From: Shewanella metallivivens
Lineage (GTDB): Bacteria > Pseudomonadota > Gammaproteobacteria > Enterobacterales > Shewanellaceae
Assembly (NCBI RefSeq): GCF_028750675.1
Contig: NZ_JAQQPZ010000013.1
Coordinates: 179,813 to 243,812, forward strand
Length of the DNA stretch: 64,000 nt
Direction of reading: 5' to 3'
The translations under genes and the position numbers were made by a program. The number at the start of each line of letters is the position of its first letter. Position 1 is the stretch's first letter. A model generated the notes under the pieces. It was not told the DNA's origin. It ran no database searches and saw only the letters and a program-made list of their open reading frames with translations. Shown here in pieces: positions 53,923 through 63,469 of the stretch.

Positions 53923-55766
53923 AAAAAATCGTCGCTTTATGCCTTACATCATTGTTATTGATGTCATCAATTTTACTGGCACCAACCGCGCACAGTGCGA
54001 GTTCTTCGAGTAATACATTTAGCTTTTTAAGCAGTGAGCCTAAACTCATGCCGGTTAACGAGGCATTTGCGTTTGATTATGAACAACAAGGTAATCAACT
54101 CAACATTAGCTTTGTGATTGCTGACGGTTATTATTTGTATCGCGATAAGTTGCAGTTTTCTGCCGACGGCGCTGTAATTGGCGATATCACCTTACCTCGT
54201 GGCAAAAACCATAACGATGAATATTTTGGCGACCAAGAAGTCTATTACTCGTTTGTAGAGATCCCCGTGGGGTTAAAACAAGCTGATGCGGATGCACTAT
54301 TTCAAGTCACGTTTATGGGCTGCGCTGAGGGCACATTATGCTATCCGCCAACCAAAAATGACGTCAAATTAGCCGCTGTTGAAGCTAACGACGGTAAGGT
54401 TACGGCTAAAAAAGTCATTGGCGCTAATGATGATGAGCAAACTGCAACCCAGGATTCTGCACCGATAACCCAGCAAGATAACTTAAGCCAAATGCTGCAA
54501 AACGACAGCCTTATATGGACCTTAGTGATTTTCTTTGGTTTAGGGATTGGCTTAGCGTTAACGCCTTGTGTGTTCCCTATGTACCCTATTTTGTCGGGCA
54601 TTATTGTTGGCCAAGGGCAAAAACTGTCTACTGCTAAAGCATTCACTTTATCAATGGCGTACGTACAAGGTATGGCCATTACCTATTCATTATTAGGGTT
54701 GGTTGTGGCCTCTGCCGGGCTTAAGTTTCAAGCGGCATTACAACACCCTGCTATTTTGATTTTCTTGGCGGTCATGTTTGTGCTGTTAAGCTTGTCGATG
54801 TTTGGCATGTACGACTTAAAGCTGCCATCAAAATGGCAAGAAAAAATGAACGACATGTCGAACAACCAAAAAGGTGGCAACCTGATTGGCGTGTTCTTAA
54901 TGGGCGTTATCTCTGGTTTAGTTGCGTCACCTTGCACTACAGCACCGCTATCTGGCGCATTGATTTATGTGGCGCAGTCTGGTGACTTAATTCAAGGCTT
55001 TCTAGCCCTGTATGTATTAAGTATGGGAATGGGTGTTCCATTACTGATTATAGGTACTTCTGGTGGTAAAATTCTGCCTCGTGCAGGTGCTTGGATGGAT
55101 GTAATTAAAACCGTGTTTGGTTTCTTACTCATTTCGGTGTCAATTGTAATGGTCGGCCGCATTTGGCCTGGCCTAGTGTCTGATTTATTATGGTCGGTTT
55201 GGGGTATTGCGTTAACAGGTTACTTAATGCACCAAAATAAGCTCAGCCAATTTAACTGGAAACAAACCACTCGTGGCGTATTGTTATTACTGACATTATT
55301 AGCAAGCTTTTCATATGGTTTTCAGGCACTGATGACGGCTTTTGGTCACGATACACCAAACATAAGCCAAACAAACATTGAAGGCAAAATGACCACCGAT
55401 GCCAATCATTTCACTCGTATTAAGTCACTTGCTGACTTAGAAGTTGAACTCGATAAAGCCAGTATTAGCGGTAAAACCGTGATGCTCGACTTATACGCCG
55501 ATTGGTGCGTTGCATGTAAAGAGTTTGAAGCGATTACCTTTAAAGACAAAGAAGTCGCTAAGCGTTTGGATCAAATGGTTTTACTGCAAGCCGACGTCAC
55601 CGCCAGCGATGACATTGATATTGAGCTACTTGAACATTATGGGGTACTGGGATTACCAACACTCTTAATGTTTAATCAAGATGGCGAACAACGTGAAGAC
55701 TTACGCGTAACCGGTTTTATGGGACCAAAAGACTTTGCAGCTCATTTAGACTTGTTATTGAAATAA
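53919..55766 (+). CDS. dsbD: thiol:disulfide interchange protein DsbD
   Basis: A 615-residue inner-membrane reductase. After a signal peptide comes the periplasmic N-domain with the redox pair C135/C141 (GCAEGTLCYPP). The eight-span centre has C217 (LTPCVFPMYP) and C339 (ASPCTTAP). The thioredoxin-like C-domain has C530-x-x-C533 (ADWCVACKEFE). It passes electrons from cytosolic thioredoxin to periplasmic DsbC-, DsbG- and CcmG-type partners, needed for cytochrome c maturation. The ATG at 53919 overlaps the cutA stop; the frame extends to 53895 but MKKIVALCL is the natural signal start. Confidence 0.97.
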   Translation: MKKIVALCLTSLLLMSSILLAPTAHSASSSSNTFSFLSSEPKLMPVNEAFAFDYEQQGNQLNISFVIADGYYLYRDKLQFSADGAVIGDITLPRGKNHNDEYFGDQEVYYSFVEIPVGLKQADADALFQVTFMGCAEGTLCYPPTKNDVKLAAVEANDGKVTAKKVIGANDDEQTATQDSAPITQQDNLSQMLQNDSLIWTLVIFFGLGIGLALTPCVFPMYPILSGIIVGQGQKLSTAKAFTLSMAYVQGMAITYSLLGLVVASAGLKFQAALQHPAILIFLAVMFVLLSLSMFGMYDLKLPSKWQEKMNDMSNNQKGGNLIGVFLMGVISGLVASPCTTAPLSGALIYVAQSGDLIQGFLALYVLSMGMGVPLLIIGTSGGKILPRAGAWMDVIKTVFGFLLISVSIVMVGRIWPGLVSDLLWSVWGIALTGYLMHQNKLSQFNWKQTTRGVLLLLTLLASFSYGFQALMTAFGHDTPNISQTNIEGKMTTDANHFTRIKSLADLEVELDKASISGKTVMLDLYADWCVACKEFEAITFKDKEVAKRLDQMVLLQADVTASDDIDIELLEHYGVLGLPTLLMFNQDGEQREDLRVTGFMGPKDFAAHLDLLLK

Positions 55767-55790
55767 CGTAAAATATTTTCTATTTAAATC

Positions 55791-55822
55791 AGCATCTTTA
55801 TCTACTAAAGGTGCTTTTTTTA
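55791..55822 (+). terminator. terminator of cutA-dsbD
   Basis: AGCATCTTTA (55791-55800) pairs with 55806-55815 with one G-T pair, followed by six or more T. Confidence 0.85.
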
Positions 55823-55901
55823 TGTTTGCTGATATTAAAGTCATCGAAAGTTAAACTTTTTCTTATACAATGTGGTTTTGTATCCCTTTTCAAGGAGTTT
55901 T

Positions 55902-57566
55902 ATGGAACCCGCTATTCTTATCGTCACCTTATTGTGCGGCATGTTGGTGAGTCGAGTCGGCTTACCGCCACTCATTGGTTATCTTGTCGCGGGATTCGTA
56001 TTATTCACTTTCGGCATTGAAGACTCTAGCTTACCCATTTTGCAACAACTGGCCGATTTAGGGGTCACACTGCTGCTGTTTTCTATTGGCCTTAAACTCG
56101 ATATTAAAAGCTTATTTAAAGCCGAAGTCTGGGCAGGGTCGAGTTTACATTTAATCGGTTCAATTATCTTTTTTGTCCCTGTACTCAAGCTCCTTGGCTT
56201 TTTAGGCATAGAACAACTCGATGGCTTTAGCATTAATCAGCTGATGTTAGTGTCGTTCGCCCTGAGTTTTTCGAGCACGGTATTTGCGGTAAAAGTGCTT
56301 GAAGATAGCGGTGATATGCAGTCGCTTTACGGCCGTGTCGCTATTGGTATCTTAATTATGCAAGATATCTTTGCGGTCATCTTTTTAACTATCTCTAAAG
56401 GTAATATCCCGTCGGTTTGGGCCTTTGGCCTGTTGTTGTTGCCAGTCCTTCGCCCGTTAATTTACAAAATATTTGACCGTGTCGGCCACGGTGAAATGTT
56501 GGTGCTATTTGGCCTAGTGATGGCGCTGGTTGTCGGCGCATGGTTATTTGAAACCGTTGGCTTAAAACCTGATTTAGGCGCACTAATTATCGGTATTTTA
56601 TTAGCGGGACATGCAAAATCATCTGAGCTGGCTAAATCGATTTATTACTTTAAAGAATTATTTTTAGTCGCGTTTTTCTTAACGATTGGCCTTAATGGGT
56701 TACCGACACTCGCTGATATTGGTTTGGCAGCCATTTTAGTGGCGTTAGTGCCGATAAAAATCGTCATGTTCGTTTACTTATTAACTCGCTTTAAATTGCG
56801 CTCACGGACATCATTATTGGCCTCGTTTAACCTAGGTAACTACAGCGAATTTGGCCTCATTGTGGCAGCTGTTGCGGCGTATAAAGGTTGGTTACCGCCA
56901 GAATGGTTAATCATTATTGCCGTCGCATTGAGTATTAGCTTTTTATTTGCTGCGCCACTGAACAACAGTGTGAGCAAAATATATCAGCGCTATCAATCAA
57001 AACTCACCAAGCTTGAGCGTCACCCGCTTCACCCTGAAGACAGACAGATTAGAATTGGTAACCCTCGCTTTTTAATTTTGGGGATGGGTCGTATTGGTTC
57101 TGGTGCTTACGATGAGTTACGCGCTAAATACACAGGTGAAATTTTAGGGATTGAACACAAACAAGAGCTGGTTGATTTTCATCGTGCCAATGACAGAAAT
57201 GTTGTTCAAGGTGACGCTAGCGATACCGATTTTTGGGAAAAACTGGAACGCGCACCGAACCTTGAATTAGTGCTATTAGCCATGCCAAATCATGTGGGTA
57301 ATTTGTTTGCGGTGCAACAGCTCCACAAATTGAATTATGAAGGGAAAATCAGCGCAATTGTACAATATGCTGAAGATGCTGAGTCATTAAGGGAGTCTGG
57401 CGTACATACCGTTTACAACTTGTACGAAGCTGCGGGTGCAGGTTTTGTTGACCATGTAATCAATGAGTTGCTTGAGTCTCCGCCTGAATTAGTGCCAGCG
57501 TTTACAACCGTTAATACGGCTGAAACTGATGATGAAAATGACGCTGAAACACACCACGTTAAATGA
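55902..57566 (+). CDS. CPA2-family cation/proton antiporter with TrkA-N domain
   Basis: A 554-residue protein of the KefB/YbaL type. About twelve hydrophobic segments (LGVTLLLFSIGLKLD, VSFALSFSSTVFAVKVLEDSGDM, GLKPDLGALIIGILLAG) make up the exchanger domain, followed by a cytosolic Rossmann-type domain with LILGMGRIGSGAYDEL and VVQGDASDTDFW that binds nucleotide. It should exchange K+ or Na+ for H+. I start at the ATG at 55902, with AAGGAG upstream; the GTG at 55872 has no such site. The C-terminal ~20 residues are acidic. Confidence 0.92.
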   Translation: MEPAILIVTLLCGMLVSRVGLPPLIGYLVAGFVLFTFGIEDSSLPILQQLADLGVTLLLFSIGLKLDIKSLFKAEVWAGSSLHLIGSIIFFVPVLKLLGFLGIEQLDGFSINQLMLVSFALSFSSTVFAVKVLEDSGDMQSLYGRVAIGILIMQDIFAVIFLTISKGNIPSVWAFGLLLLPVLRPLIYKIFDRVGHGEMLVLFGLVMALVVGAWLFETVGLKPDLGALIIGILLAGHAKSSELAKSIYYFKELFLVAFFLTIGLNGLPTLADIGLAAILVALVPIKIVMFVYLLTRFKLRSRTSLLASFNLGNYSEFGLIVAAVAAYKGWLPPEWLIIIAVALSISFLFAAPLNNSVSKIYQRYQSKLTKLERHPLHPEDRQIRIGNPRFLILGMGRIGSGAYDELRAKYTGEILGIEHKQELVDFHRANDRNVVQGDASDTDFWEKLERAPNLELVLLAMPNHVGNLFAVQQLHKLNYEGKISAIVQYAEDAESLRESGVHTVYNLYEAAGAGFVDHVINELLESPPELVPAFTTVNTAETDDENDAETHHVK

Positions 57567-57600
57567 CCATCATAAATTGACTAACCTGAGCGCTATTAAC

Positions 57601-57635
57601 AAAACGCCGACACATTAATGTAGGCGTTTTGTTTT
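57601..57635 (+). terminator. terminator of the antiporter gene
   Basis: AAAACGCC (57601-57608) pairs with GGCGTTTT (57623-57630), with an ACATTAATGT self-complementary loop and more T following. Confidence 0.8.
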
Positions 57636-57761
57636 CGACACAGTATTTTCAATTCTAGTTCAGATAAGAAAATCTCAGTTACAGACACCGTAAAGTCATG
57701 CTATAACTCAACAATGTTAGTTTGTCTTTTCTTGTCACTCTTTAGTTGGATTTTTTGAAGT

Positions 57762-58904
57762 ATGTCTAACCCTGCTCAACGCGCGACTAAATTATTTGTT
57801 CAAACATTCGGCACCAAGCCTGATGAGTTATATCAAGCGCCAGGCCGAGTGAATATTATGGGTGAACATACCGATTATAACGAAGGTTTAGCCCTCCCAG
57901 CGGCAATTAATTTCCATACCGTTATTGCTGTAAAACATCGCGAAGATAGTTTATTTCGTGCGGTAACGACTGCCTTTCCAGGGCAAATTAAACAATGGCA
58001 TTTTGGTGAAGAAGGCTCTGTTGCTGCCGGCGATGACTGGAGCCACTATTTAAAATGTGTCACCGCAGCTATGCATCAGTCTGGCTTGCAAGCAAAAGGA
58101 CTCGATTTGGCCATCGTGGGCGATGTACCATTAGGTGCGGGGTTATCGTCATCGGCAGCGTTAGAAGTTGCCTTTGGTACCGCGATTAGTTACGCCAGCC
58201 AGTTACATTTATCACCATTAGCTATTGCACAACTTGCCCAACGCGGTGAAAGCCAATTTATGTGTTTAGATTGCGGCATGATGGACCAAATGATCAGTGC
58301 GATGGCAGAGCCAGACCATGCCTTATTAATTGACTGCTTAGAACTTGAAAGCGAACCAGTGTTGCTGCCTGAAGAGCTGAGCATGATTATTATTGATACC
58401 AAACAAGACCGGAATGCGTTTACTCAACAATTTGAACAACGTAAAAAACAAGCTAATCACATCACTCAATTGCTTGGACTTGATTCGTTGCGTGACCTGT
58501 CTTTAAGCCAATTAAATCAAAGTAAAACACTATTAGATGATGAACAATTCCGCCGAGCACGTCATATCATTAGTGAAAATCAACGCACCAGTAATGCCGC
58601 TCGCGCATTACAACAAAACAATATTGCACGTTTTAGCCAGTTAATGGCTCAATCGCAAGCGTCTATGCGGGATGATTTTGACATTATTAGTCCAGAAATA
58701 GACACCCTAGTCACCATGATTTCAACCTTGATAGGTGAACAAGGTGGCGTACGTATGAGTGATGGCTGTGTCCTTGCATTAGTGAGCCATGACTTAAGCG
58801 ATGATGTGATTAATTTAGTTGAAAATCAATTCTTTGCTAAAACAGGCATTGAAGCAACAATTCACTTATGTTCAGCCAGTGGCGGTGCAGGACGCATCCG
58901 CTAG
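57762..58904 (+). CDS. galK: galactokinase
   Basis: A 380-residue GHMP kinase. APGRVNIMGEHTDYNEGLALP (about 26-46) is the galactokinase signature, PLGAGLSSSAALEVA is the ATP-binding GHMP motif and the C-terminal GGVRMSDGCVLALV motif closes the site. It phosphorylates alpha-galactose at C1 in the first Leloir step. galM follows 23 bases later, so they form an operon. No galT or galE is in the window. Confidence 0.98.
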   Translation: MSNPAQRATKLFVQTFGTKPDELYQAPGRVNIMGEHTDYNEGLALPAAINFHTVIAVKHREDSLFRAVTTAFPGQIKQWHFGEEGSVAAGDDWSHYLKCVTAAMHQSGLQAKGLDLAIVGDVPLGAGLSSSAALEVAFGTAISYASQLHLSPLAIAQLAQRGESQFMCLDCGMMDQMISAMAEPDHALLIDCLELESEPVLLPEELSMIIIDTKQDRNAFTQQFEQRKKQANHITQLLGLDSLRDLSLSQLNQSKTLLDDEQFRRARHIISENQRTSNAARALQQNNIARFSQLMAQSQASMRDDFDIISPEIDTLVTMISTLIGEQGGVRMSDGCVLALVSHDLSDDVINLVENQFFAKTGIEATIHLCSASGGAGRIR

Positions 58905-58927
58905 AAATAACAATTAGAGAGGCGTAA

Positions 58928-59968
58928 ATGGTACGTTTTAGTGTGCTGGAACCTTGGCAAGATCCTCGTGGTGGCGAGATTGAGCGGGTTAGGATAGATA
59001 ATGGCATCATCGCACTTGAAGTATTAAGTCTAGGCGGCATCATTCGATCATTATGGACACCCGATCGCAATGGTGAACGTAAAAATATTGTTTTAGGTTG
59101 CGATAGCGCTGAAGACTATTTAACCCAACAAGTGCATTTAGGTGCCATTGCAGGCCGGTACAGTAACCGTATTGCTAATGGAAAAATGACATATAAAGGG
59201 CAAGACTACTCGCTAAGCGTTAATCAAGCAACTAACTGTCTACACGGTGGTACAGAGGGCTTTAACCGCAAGTTATGGCAATTAGGCACCCTAAGTGATG
59301 GTGTGCGTTTAACCCTTAAAAGTCCTGATGGCGACATGGGGTTTCCAGGCAATTGCACTGTGCAATTAGATTATCGCTTAGCCGGTAATAATCTGTACAT
59401 TGAAATGCTCGCTAGCACCGACAAAACCTGCCCAATAAGCTTAACTCAACACAGCTACTTTAACCTAGACGGTAACCGCAGCAACACCAATGCAGAGCAT
59501 ACCTTGCAAGTGGATGCGACCCGTTACCTCACCATGAATGATGTGGGTGTACCGATCGCAATAGCACCCACTCAAGGCAGCGACCTTGATATGGCGACAG
59601 CCACACCAATGTCGGTACAAACACAGCGCGCCGCATTAGCCGCGACTCAAGGCTTTGATCACTGCTATGTGCTTGATAACCCAGGGGCAGACTTACAACG
59701 CTTTGGCTGTTTATCCAGCCCCAATAGCGGCCGCAACATGACGGTTTACACCAATCAACCTGGTGTACAGGTCTACGGGGCTAACTTTTTACAAGGCACC
59801 ATAGCGAAAAAGCAGCAGGTGCTCGTTGACCATCAAGCAGTGTGTATTGAACCGCAAATGCTGCCAGACTCGCCTAATCAACCTAACCTGCCTGGCGCAA
59901 GTGAGGTATGGGTAACACCAGACAAGGTGTACCATCACATGACTCGCTATCAGTTCGATGTTGAATAA
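58928..59968 (+). CDS. galM: galactose mutarotase (aldose 1-epimerase)
   Basis: A 346-residue epimerase. [27 protein letters not shown] (catalytic His region), [10 protein letters not shown] (His) and the late catalytic Glu in [12 protein letters not shown] are the GalM blocks. It converts beta- to alpha-galactose for GalK. It is the second gene of the galK-galM operon and overlaps the start of the following membrane protein gene by 11 bases. Confidence 0.97.
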   Translation: MVRFSVLEPWQDPRGGEIERVRIDNGIIALEVLSLGGIIRSLWTPDRNGERKNIVLGCDSAEDYLTQQVHLGAIAGRYSNRIANGKMTYKGQDYSLSVNQATNCLHGGTEGFNRKLWQLGTLSDGVRLTLKSPDGDMGFPGNCTVQLDYRLAGNNLYIEMLASTDKTCPISLTQHSYFNLDGNRSNTNAEHTLQVDATRYLTMNDVGVPIAIAPTQGSDLDMATATPMSVQTQRAALAATQGFDHCYVLDNPGADLQRFGCLSSPNSGRNMTVYTNQPGVQVYGANFLQGTIAKKQQVLVDHQAVCIEPQMLPDSPNQPNLPGASEVWVTPDKVYHHMTRYQFDVE

Positions 59969-60371
59969 CTTGCGCCCCAAACCCACATTTAACGCCGAAG
60001 ATATCGGCCAAATCGCTGTCGGCGCTTTTGCCTTGTCGGTGCCAATTGCATTTTCTGAAGAAGCGTGGCGCTTATCTGCAAGTCTACCGACACTCAATTT
60101 GGTTCTAGTGGTATTGCTATCGTTGGCATTTATTACTTTATTTGCCTATCAGAGCGTGTTTCAGGGCAACATTGTTAATCGTAGAGAGGCGTTTTTATTG
60201 CGCGTGGTGGTGGCGTATTTATTAACGTTATTGGTGGTAGGCATCGTGTTATTGGCATTAAATAAGCTGCCGTTGCTAACCGACCCCATTTTAGCGTTAA
60301 AGCGCATTATTTTAATTGCGATGCCTGCATCTATGGGCGCAATTATTGTGGATAGTTTCGATAAAGAATAA
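59958..60371 (+). CDS. small membrane protein, DUF2391-like
   Basis: A 137-residue inner-membrane protein with four hydrophobic segments. [28 protein letters not shown] and the end [17 protein letters not shown] resemble the DUF2391/TIGR02587 group of unknown function; I am only moderately sure of that match. The start lies inside galM by 11 bases, so translation is coupled to the galactose operon. Confidence 0.7.
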   Translation: MLNNLRPKPTFNAEDIGQIAVGAFALSVPIAFSEEAWRLSASLPTLNLVLVVLLSLAFITLFAYQSVFQGNIVNRREAFLLRVVVAYLLTLLVVGIVLLALNKLPLLTDPILALKRIILIAMPASMGAIIVDSFDKE

Positions 60372-60398
60372 TCAAGCAACGACATTTAGCACAAAAAC

Positions 60399-60434
60399 AA
60401 ACGGCATAAAGAATCGTCATTCTTTATGCCGTTT
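60399..60434. terminator. bidirectional terminator after the gal operon
   Basis: AAACGGCATAAAGAAT (60399-60414) pairs perfectly with 60419-60434 around a CGTC loop, with T following. It also faces the converging gene ending at 60500. Confidence 0.9.
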
Positions 60435-60499
60435 TGATAACACGATAAATCACGGTAAAACAAACTATTATTATCAATGACAATAGTTTGCTTACACGG

Positions 60500-60937
60500 T
60501 TAATCGTCTAGGTTATCACCCATTTCGTCGTAATTATCGTCATCGTCGTCATCAGAATCATCAAAATCTGGTATATCATCATCTGAATCAGCAACCTCAT
60601 CAGGCTCAGCCACTGGCTTGGCTTTGCGAGGTGGTGCCGTATCTGGCACTTTTGACAAATCTATCCGTGATTGGTGCTTTAACATAAACTCAGCACGAGC
60701 AGCTTTCCAAGCATCCCCAAACTCAGCCATAGCGGCTTTTGTTTGTTCGTCATCTAATTCATGTAAATTAACTTTAACGATGTCTTCTACAAATTCAACA
60801 ATGGTGTTTCGCACAGTGTGGAACATGTAGACGCGCCCAGGTGACGCTTGTGGTAATTGGCCATCATAAAAGACAATAGTATTGCCTTTCGATGTTCTTA
60901 ACTCGCCAACCCAAAGTTTTTTTGCTGTGTTATACAT
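60500..60937 (-). CDS. conserved hypothetical protein with acidic tail
   Basis: A 145-residue cytosolic protein starting MYNTAKKLWVGELRTSKGNT, with a globular N-terminal half and a C-terminal run of about 25 mostly Asp residues (DSDDDIPDFDDSDDDDDD). I start at the ATG at 60937, with AAGGGCG upstream; the frame continues to 61072 but reads as non-coding. I know of no function. Acidic tails occur in proteins that mimic or bind basic partners. Confidence 0.75.
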   Translation of the reverse strand: MYNTAKKLWVGELRTSKGNTIVFYDGQLPQASPGRVYMFHTVRNTIVEFVEDIVKVNLHELDDEQTKAAMAEFGDAWKAARAEFMLKHQSRIDLSKVPDTAPPRKAKPVAEPDEVADSDDDIPDFDDSDDDDDDNYDEMGDNLDD

Positions 60938-61305
60938 ATATGCTAACGCCCTTAAATCAACACATATTCTAAAAATGATGCAGTGTACTGGACAATAAAA
61001 CACCCAATCTGCACCACGATTATCTGTTCTGTATTTACGTGGGTATTTAAACAGAATATTTCTGAGAATCAATGCCTAAAACGATGAATTTTTCGCGTAA
61101 TCGCATAAAAACTGCAGTCTTAGAAAAATTTCTTCACATCAAGACCAGTACCCTTAGTAAAAAAATGGCTATTGAACTGCTATATAGACCAAGTTAATCA
61201 CCTTGGTAACTGATCTTTAATAAATGGACAATAGCCTAAATAAAACAGCCTTCAAGTTTTTTATCTAAAAAATTTTATCGGTATCACTGTGTTATTGGAT
61301 CATCT
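60938..61305. other. gap with nested inverted repeats
   Basis: No gene seen. GGCTATTG (61167-61174) is inverted at 61229-61236, and inside this ACCAAG (61188-61193) pairs with CTTGGT (61202-61207). The structure lies about 70 bases beyond the 3' end of the oxidoreductase gene and may act as a terminator or belong to a small repeat element. Confidence 0.4.
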
Positions 61306-62313
61306 TTACTGAGCGCCTAAATCCAACACTATTTTGCCTTTATGTTTGCCAGACTCCATTAACTGGTGCGCTTGTACCACCTGCGAGAAAGGAAACACGC
61401 TGTCGATTGGAATGTTCATTTTGCCTGAGTTTAACAACGGCCAAACGTACTCTGCTAAGCCTTGGGCTATTTGTGCTTTATTGGCGACACTTTGTGGGCG
61501 CAGTGTTGAACCTGTCCACACCACGCGTTTTGCCATGATACGGAAAATATCGATAGTTGCTTGCGCACCACGCTGCATTGCCACTGACACCATGCGTCCA
61601 TCGGTAGCTATCGCTTTTAGGTTTTCATTAATAAAGTCGCCACCGGCGATATCCATAATCACATTAACGCCCACACCCTGGGTAGCAGCTAAAATGGGTT
61701 CAACAAACTGCTCCTCGTTATAGTTAATCGCCACACTGGCACCTTGCTCAATACAATATTGGCATTTTTCAGCACTACCAGAAGTGGCAAACACTGTTGC
61801 ACCTAGGCGACTGGCCATTTGAATCGCGGTCGTGCCGATGCCACCAGAGCCACCATGAATTAACACGCTCTCTCCCGCTTTAAGCCCAGCGCGAATAAAC
61901 AAGTTACCCCATACCGTAAAAAAGGTTTCAGGTAACCCTGCGGCTTGTACATAACTATAACCCGTCGGGATAGGCAAACAGTGGGCTGCGTAAGTGTTAA
62001 CTAACTCGGCATAGCCGCCACCAGGGACTAACGCACACACCTTGTCACCCACTTGCCACTGTGTCACGTCGTCGGCTACAGCAACAATTTCACCGGCAAC
62101 TTCTAAGCCGATAATTTGGCTTGCCCCTGCTGGCGGCGGATAAGCGCCGACACGCTGTTTAATATCCGGGCCATTCACACCCGCGGCATACACTTTAATA
62201 GTCACTTGGCCAGGTGATGGTAAATCAAGGATTGACTGCGCCATAGTCATCACTGTCGGCTCGCCGGATTGCTCAACAGTCACATGGGTAAATTGTCTGT
62301 TATGTGTTGCCAT
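61306..62313 (-). CDS. zinc-free quinone oxidoreductase (PIG3 family)
   Basis: A 335-residue medium-chain dehydrogenase/reductase. AAGVNGPDIKQRVGAYPPPAGASQIIGLEVAGEI is the PIG3/quinone reductase substrate region (residues about 36-70), and VLIHGGSGGIGTTAIQMA is the NADPH-binding AxxGGVG-type loop. No zinc-ligand Cys set is seen. It should reduce quinones with NADPH. I start at the ATG at 62313 (MATHNRQF); the frame continues to 62379 but that part does not resemble the family. Confidence 0.9.
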   Translation of the reverse strand: MATHNRQFTHVTVEQSGEPTVMTMAQSILDLPSPGQVTIKVYAAGVNGPDIKQRVGAYPPPAGASQIIGLEVAGEIVAVADDVTQWQVGDKVCALVPGGGYAELVNTYAAHCLPIPTGYSYVQAAGLPETFFTVWGNLFIRAGLKAGESVLIHGGSGGIGTTAIQMASRLGATVFATSGSAEKCQYCIEQGASVAINYNEEQFVEPILAATQGVGVNVIMDIAGGDFINENLKAIATDGRMVSVAMQRGAQATIDIFRIMAKRVVWTGSTLRPQSVANKAQIAQGLAEYVWPLLNSGKMNIPIDSVFPFSQVVQAHQLMESGKHKGKIVLDLGAQ

Positions 62314-62509
62314 AAAATATTGTCTCGAATAAGTGTTACTAAAATGTAAATAGGCATAAATAGGCTGTAATTTGGTCAATATCTTTGTTTACAAAATAAG
62401 CACATTTTTAAACAAAACGAACAATAAACGTCTTTAAACGCCCAAATAGCTTGCCTATATTAGCTGAACCTTTACTATACCCGACCGCTTAAACCATGGA
62501 GCAAAATAC

Positions 62510-63301
62510 GTGAAAAAATACCTATCACTTATGCTGTTGTTAGCCAGTATTCACGCCCATGCAACACCGGTCCGGATTGCATCAGATATTTGGTGCCCCT
62601 ATATTTGCGAAAATCAAAAAGGCTATATTGTAGAATTAACACAACGCGCTTTTGAAATCCAAAACCAAAAAGTTGAGTTTATAACTATTCCGTATAAACG
62701 TGCTTTAGTTGAGCTACAAAGAAACAATATTGACGCCGTATTAGCGTTAACCCCAAGCGCCATTGCCGCCAATAAATTAGTGAGTGCGGATGTCGTTTTT
62801 GGTTATAACAGTAATGACTTTTACACCTTAGTCGACAGCCAAGAGTCGTTTAACTATGTATCAGATCTTAATTTCACCCAGCAGGCAGCTGTTGTAGCAG
62901 GTTACGATTATGGTATAGAGCTTGATGCTTGGCTAAACGCACACCCAAACAGTTATTTTGCCTCAGGAAGTGACCCTTTAGCGATGAATATTATTCGTCT
63001 TGTAAAAGGCCGTTATTCGGTGATCATCGACAATAAAAATGTCATTGAGTACACCGCGAGTCAATTAAACTTAAGTCAACAATTACGTTATGCAGGTACG
63101 ATAGGCAAACCAGTACCCTTATATGTAGGATTTAGTCAGCAAAATCAGGCAAATGCCGTTATGTTAGCTAACGGCATTAAACTGCTTAAAGACAATGGCG
63201 AATATCAAAGTATTATGAACAAATACAGATTATTACCTGAAGTTGGTTATGACAAGGCACGCTATAAACGTCTTCACAAGTTCCTTCCTGCGCTTAATTG
63301 A
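62510..63301 (+). CDS. periplasmic solute-binding protein (SBP_bac_3 type)
   Basis: A 263-residue protein with a short signal peptide (about 1-18, cleavage near AHA). VRIASDIWCPYICENQKGYIVELTQRAF starts the first lobe and IPYKRALVELQRNNIDAVLALTPSAI follows, typical of family-3 binding proteins. The start is a GTG at 62510 with GGAG upstream. No transporter genes follow, so it may be an orphan binding or sensory protein. An amino acid ligand is possible but the usual carboxylate-binding Arg is not assignable by eye. Confidence 0.85.
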   Translation: MKKYLSLMLLLASIHAHATPVRIASDIWCPYICENQKGYIVELTQRAFEIQNQKVEFITIPYKRALVELQRNNIDAVLALTPSAIAANKLVSADVVFGYNSNDFYTLVDSQESFNYVSDLNFTQQAAVVAGYDYGIELDAWLNAHPNSYFASGSDPLAMNIIRLVKGRYSVIIDNKNVIEYTASQLNLSQQLRYAGTIGKPVPLYVGFSQQNQANAVMLANGIKLLKDNGEYQSIMNKYRLLPEVGYDKARYKRLHKFLPALN

Positions 63302-63469
63302 TGTCATTTCTCCTGTATTCATCTCCAAATATCCATTGATAATATGCAAGATTTGGTAACATTATTTCACTTTATATTCATTCCATCTTGGTTAAACTCA
63401 CACCCACAAAAACAATAAATTATCATTTGGGATGAATAACATCTGTTGACAGGTGTTAGAGGAATATTT

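Noticed and set aside
61334..61723. 129-codon plus-strand frame
   Set aside because: Lies wholly opposite the quinone oxidoreductase gene; antisense shadow.
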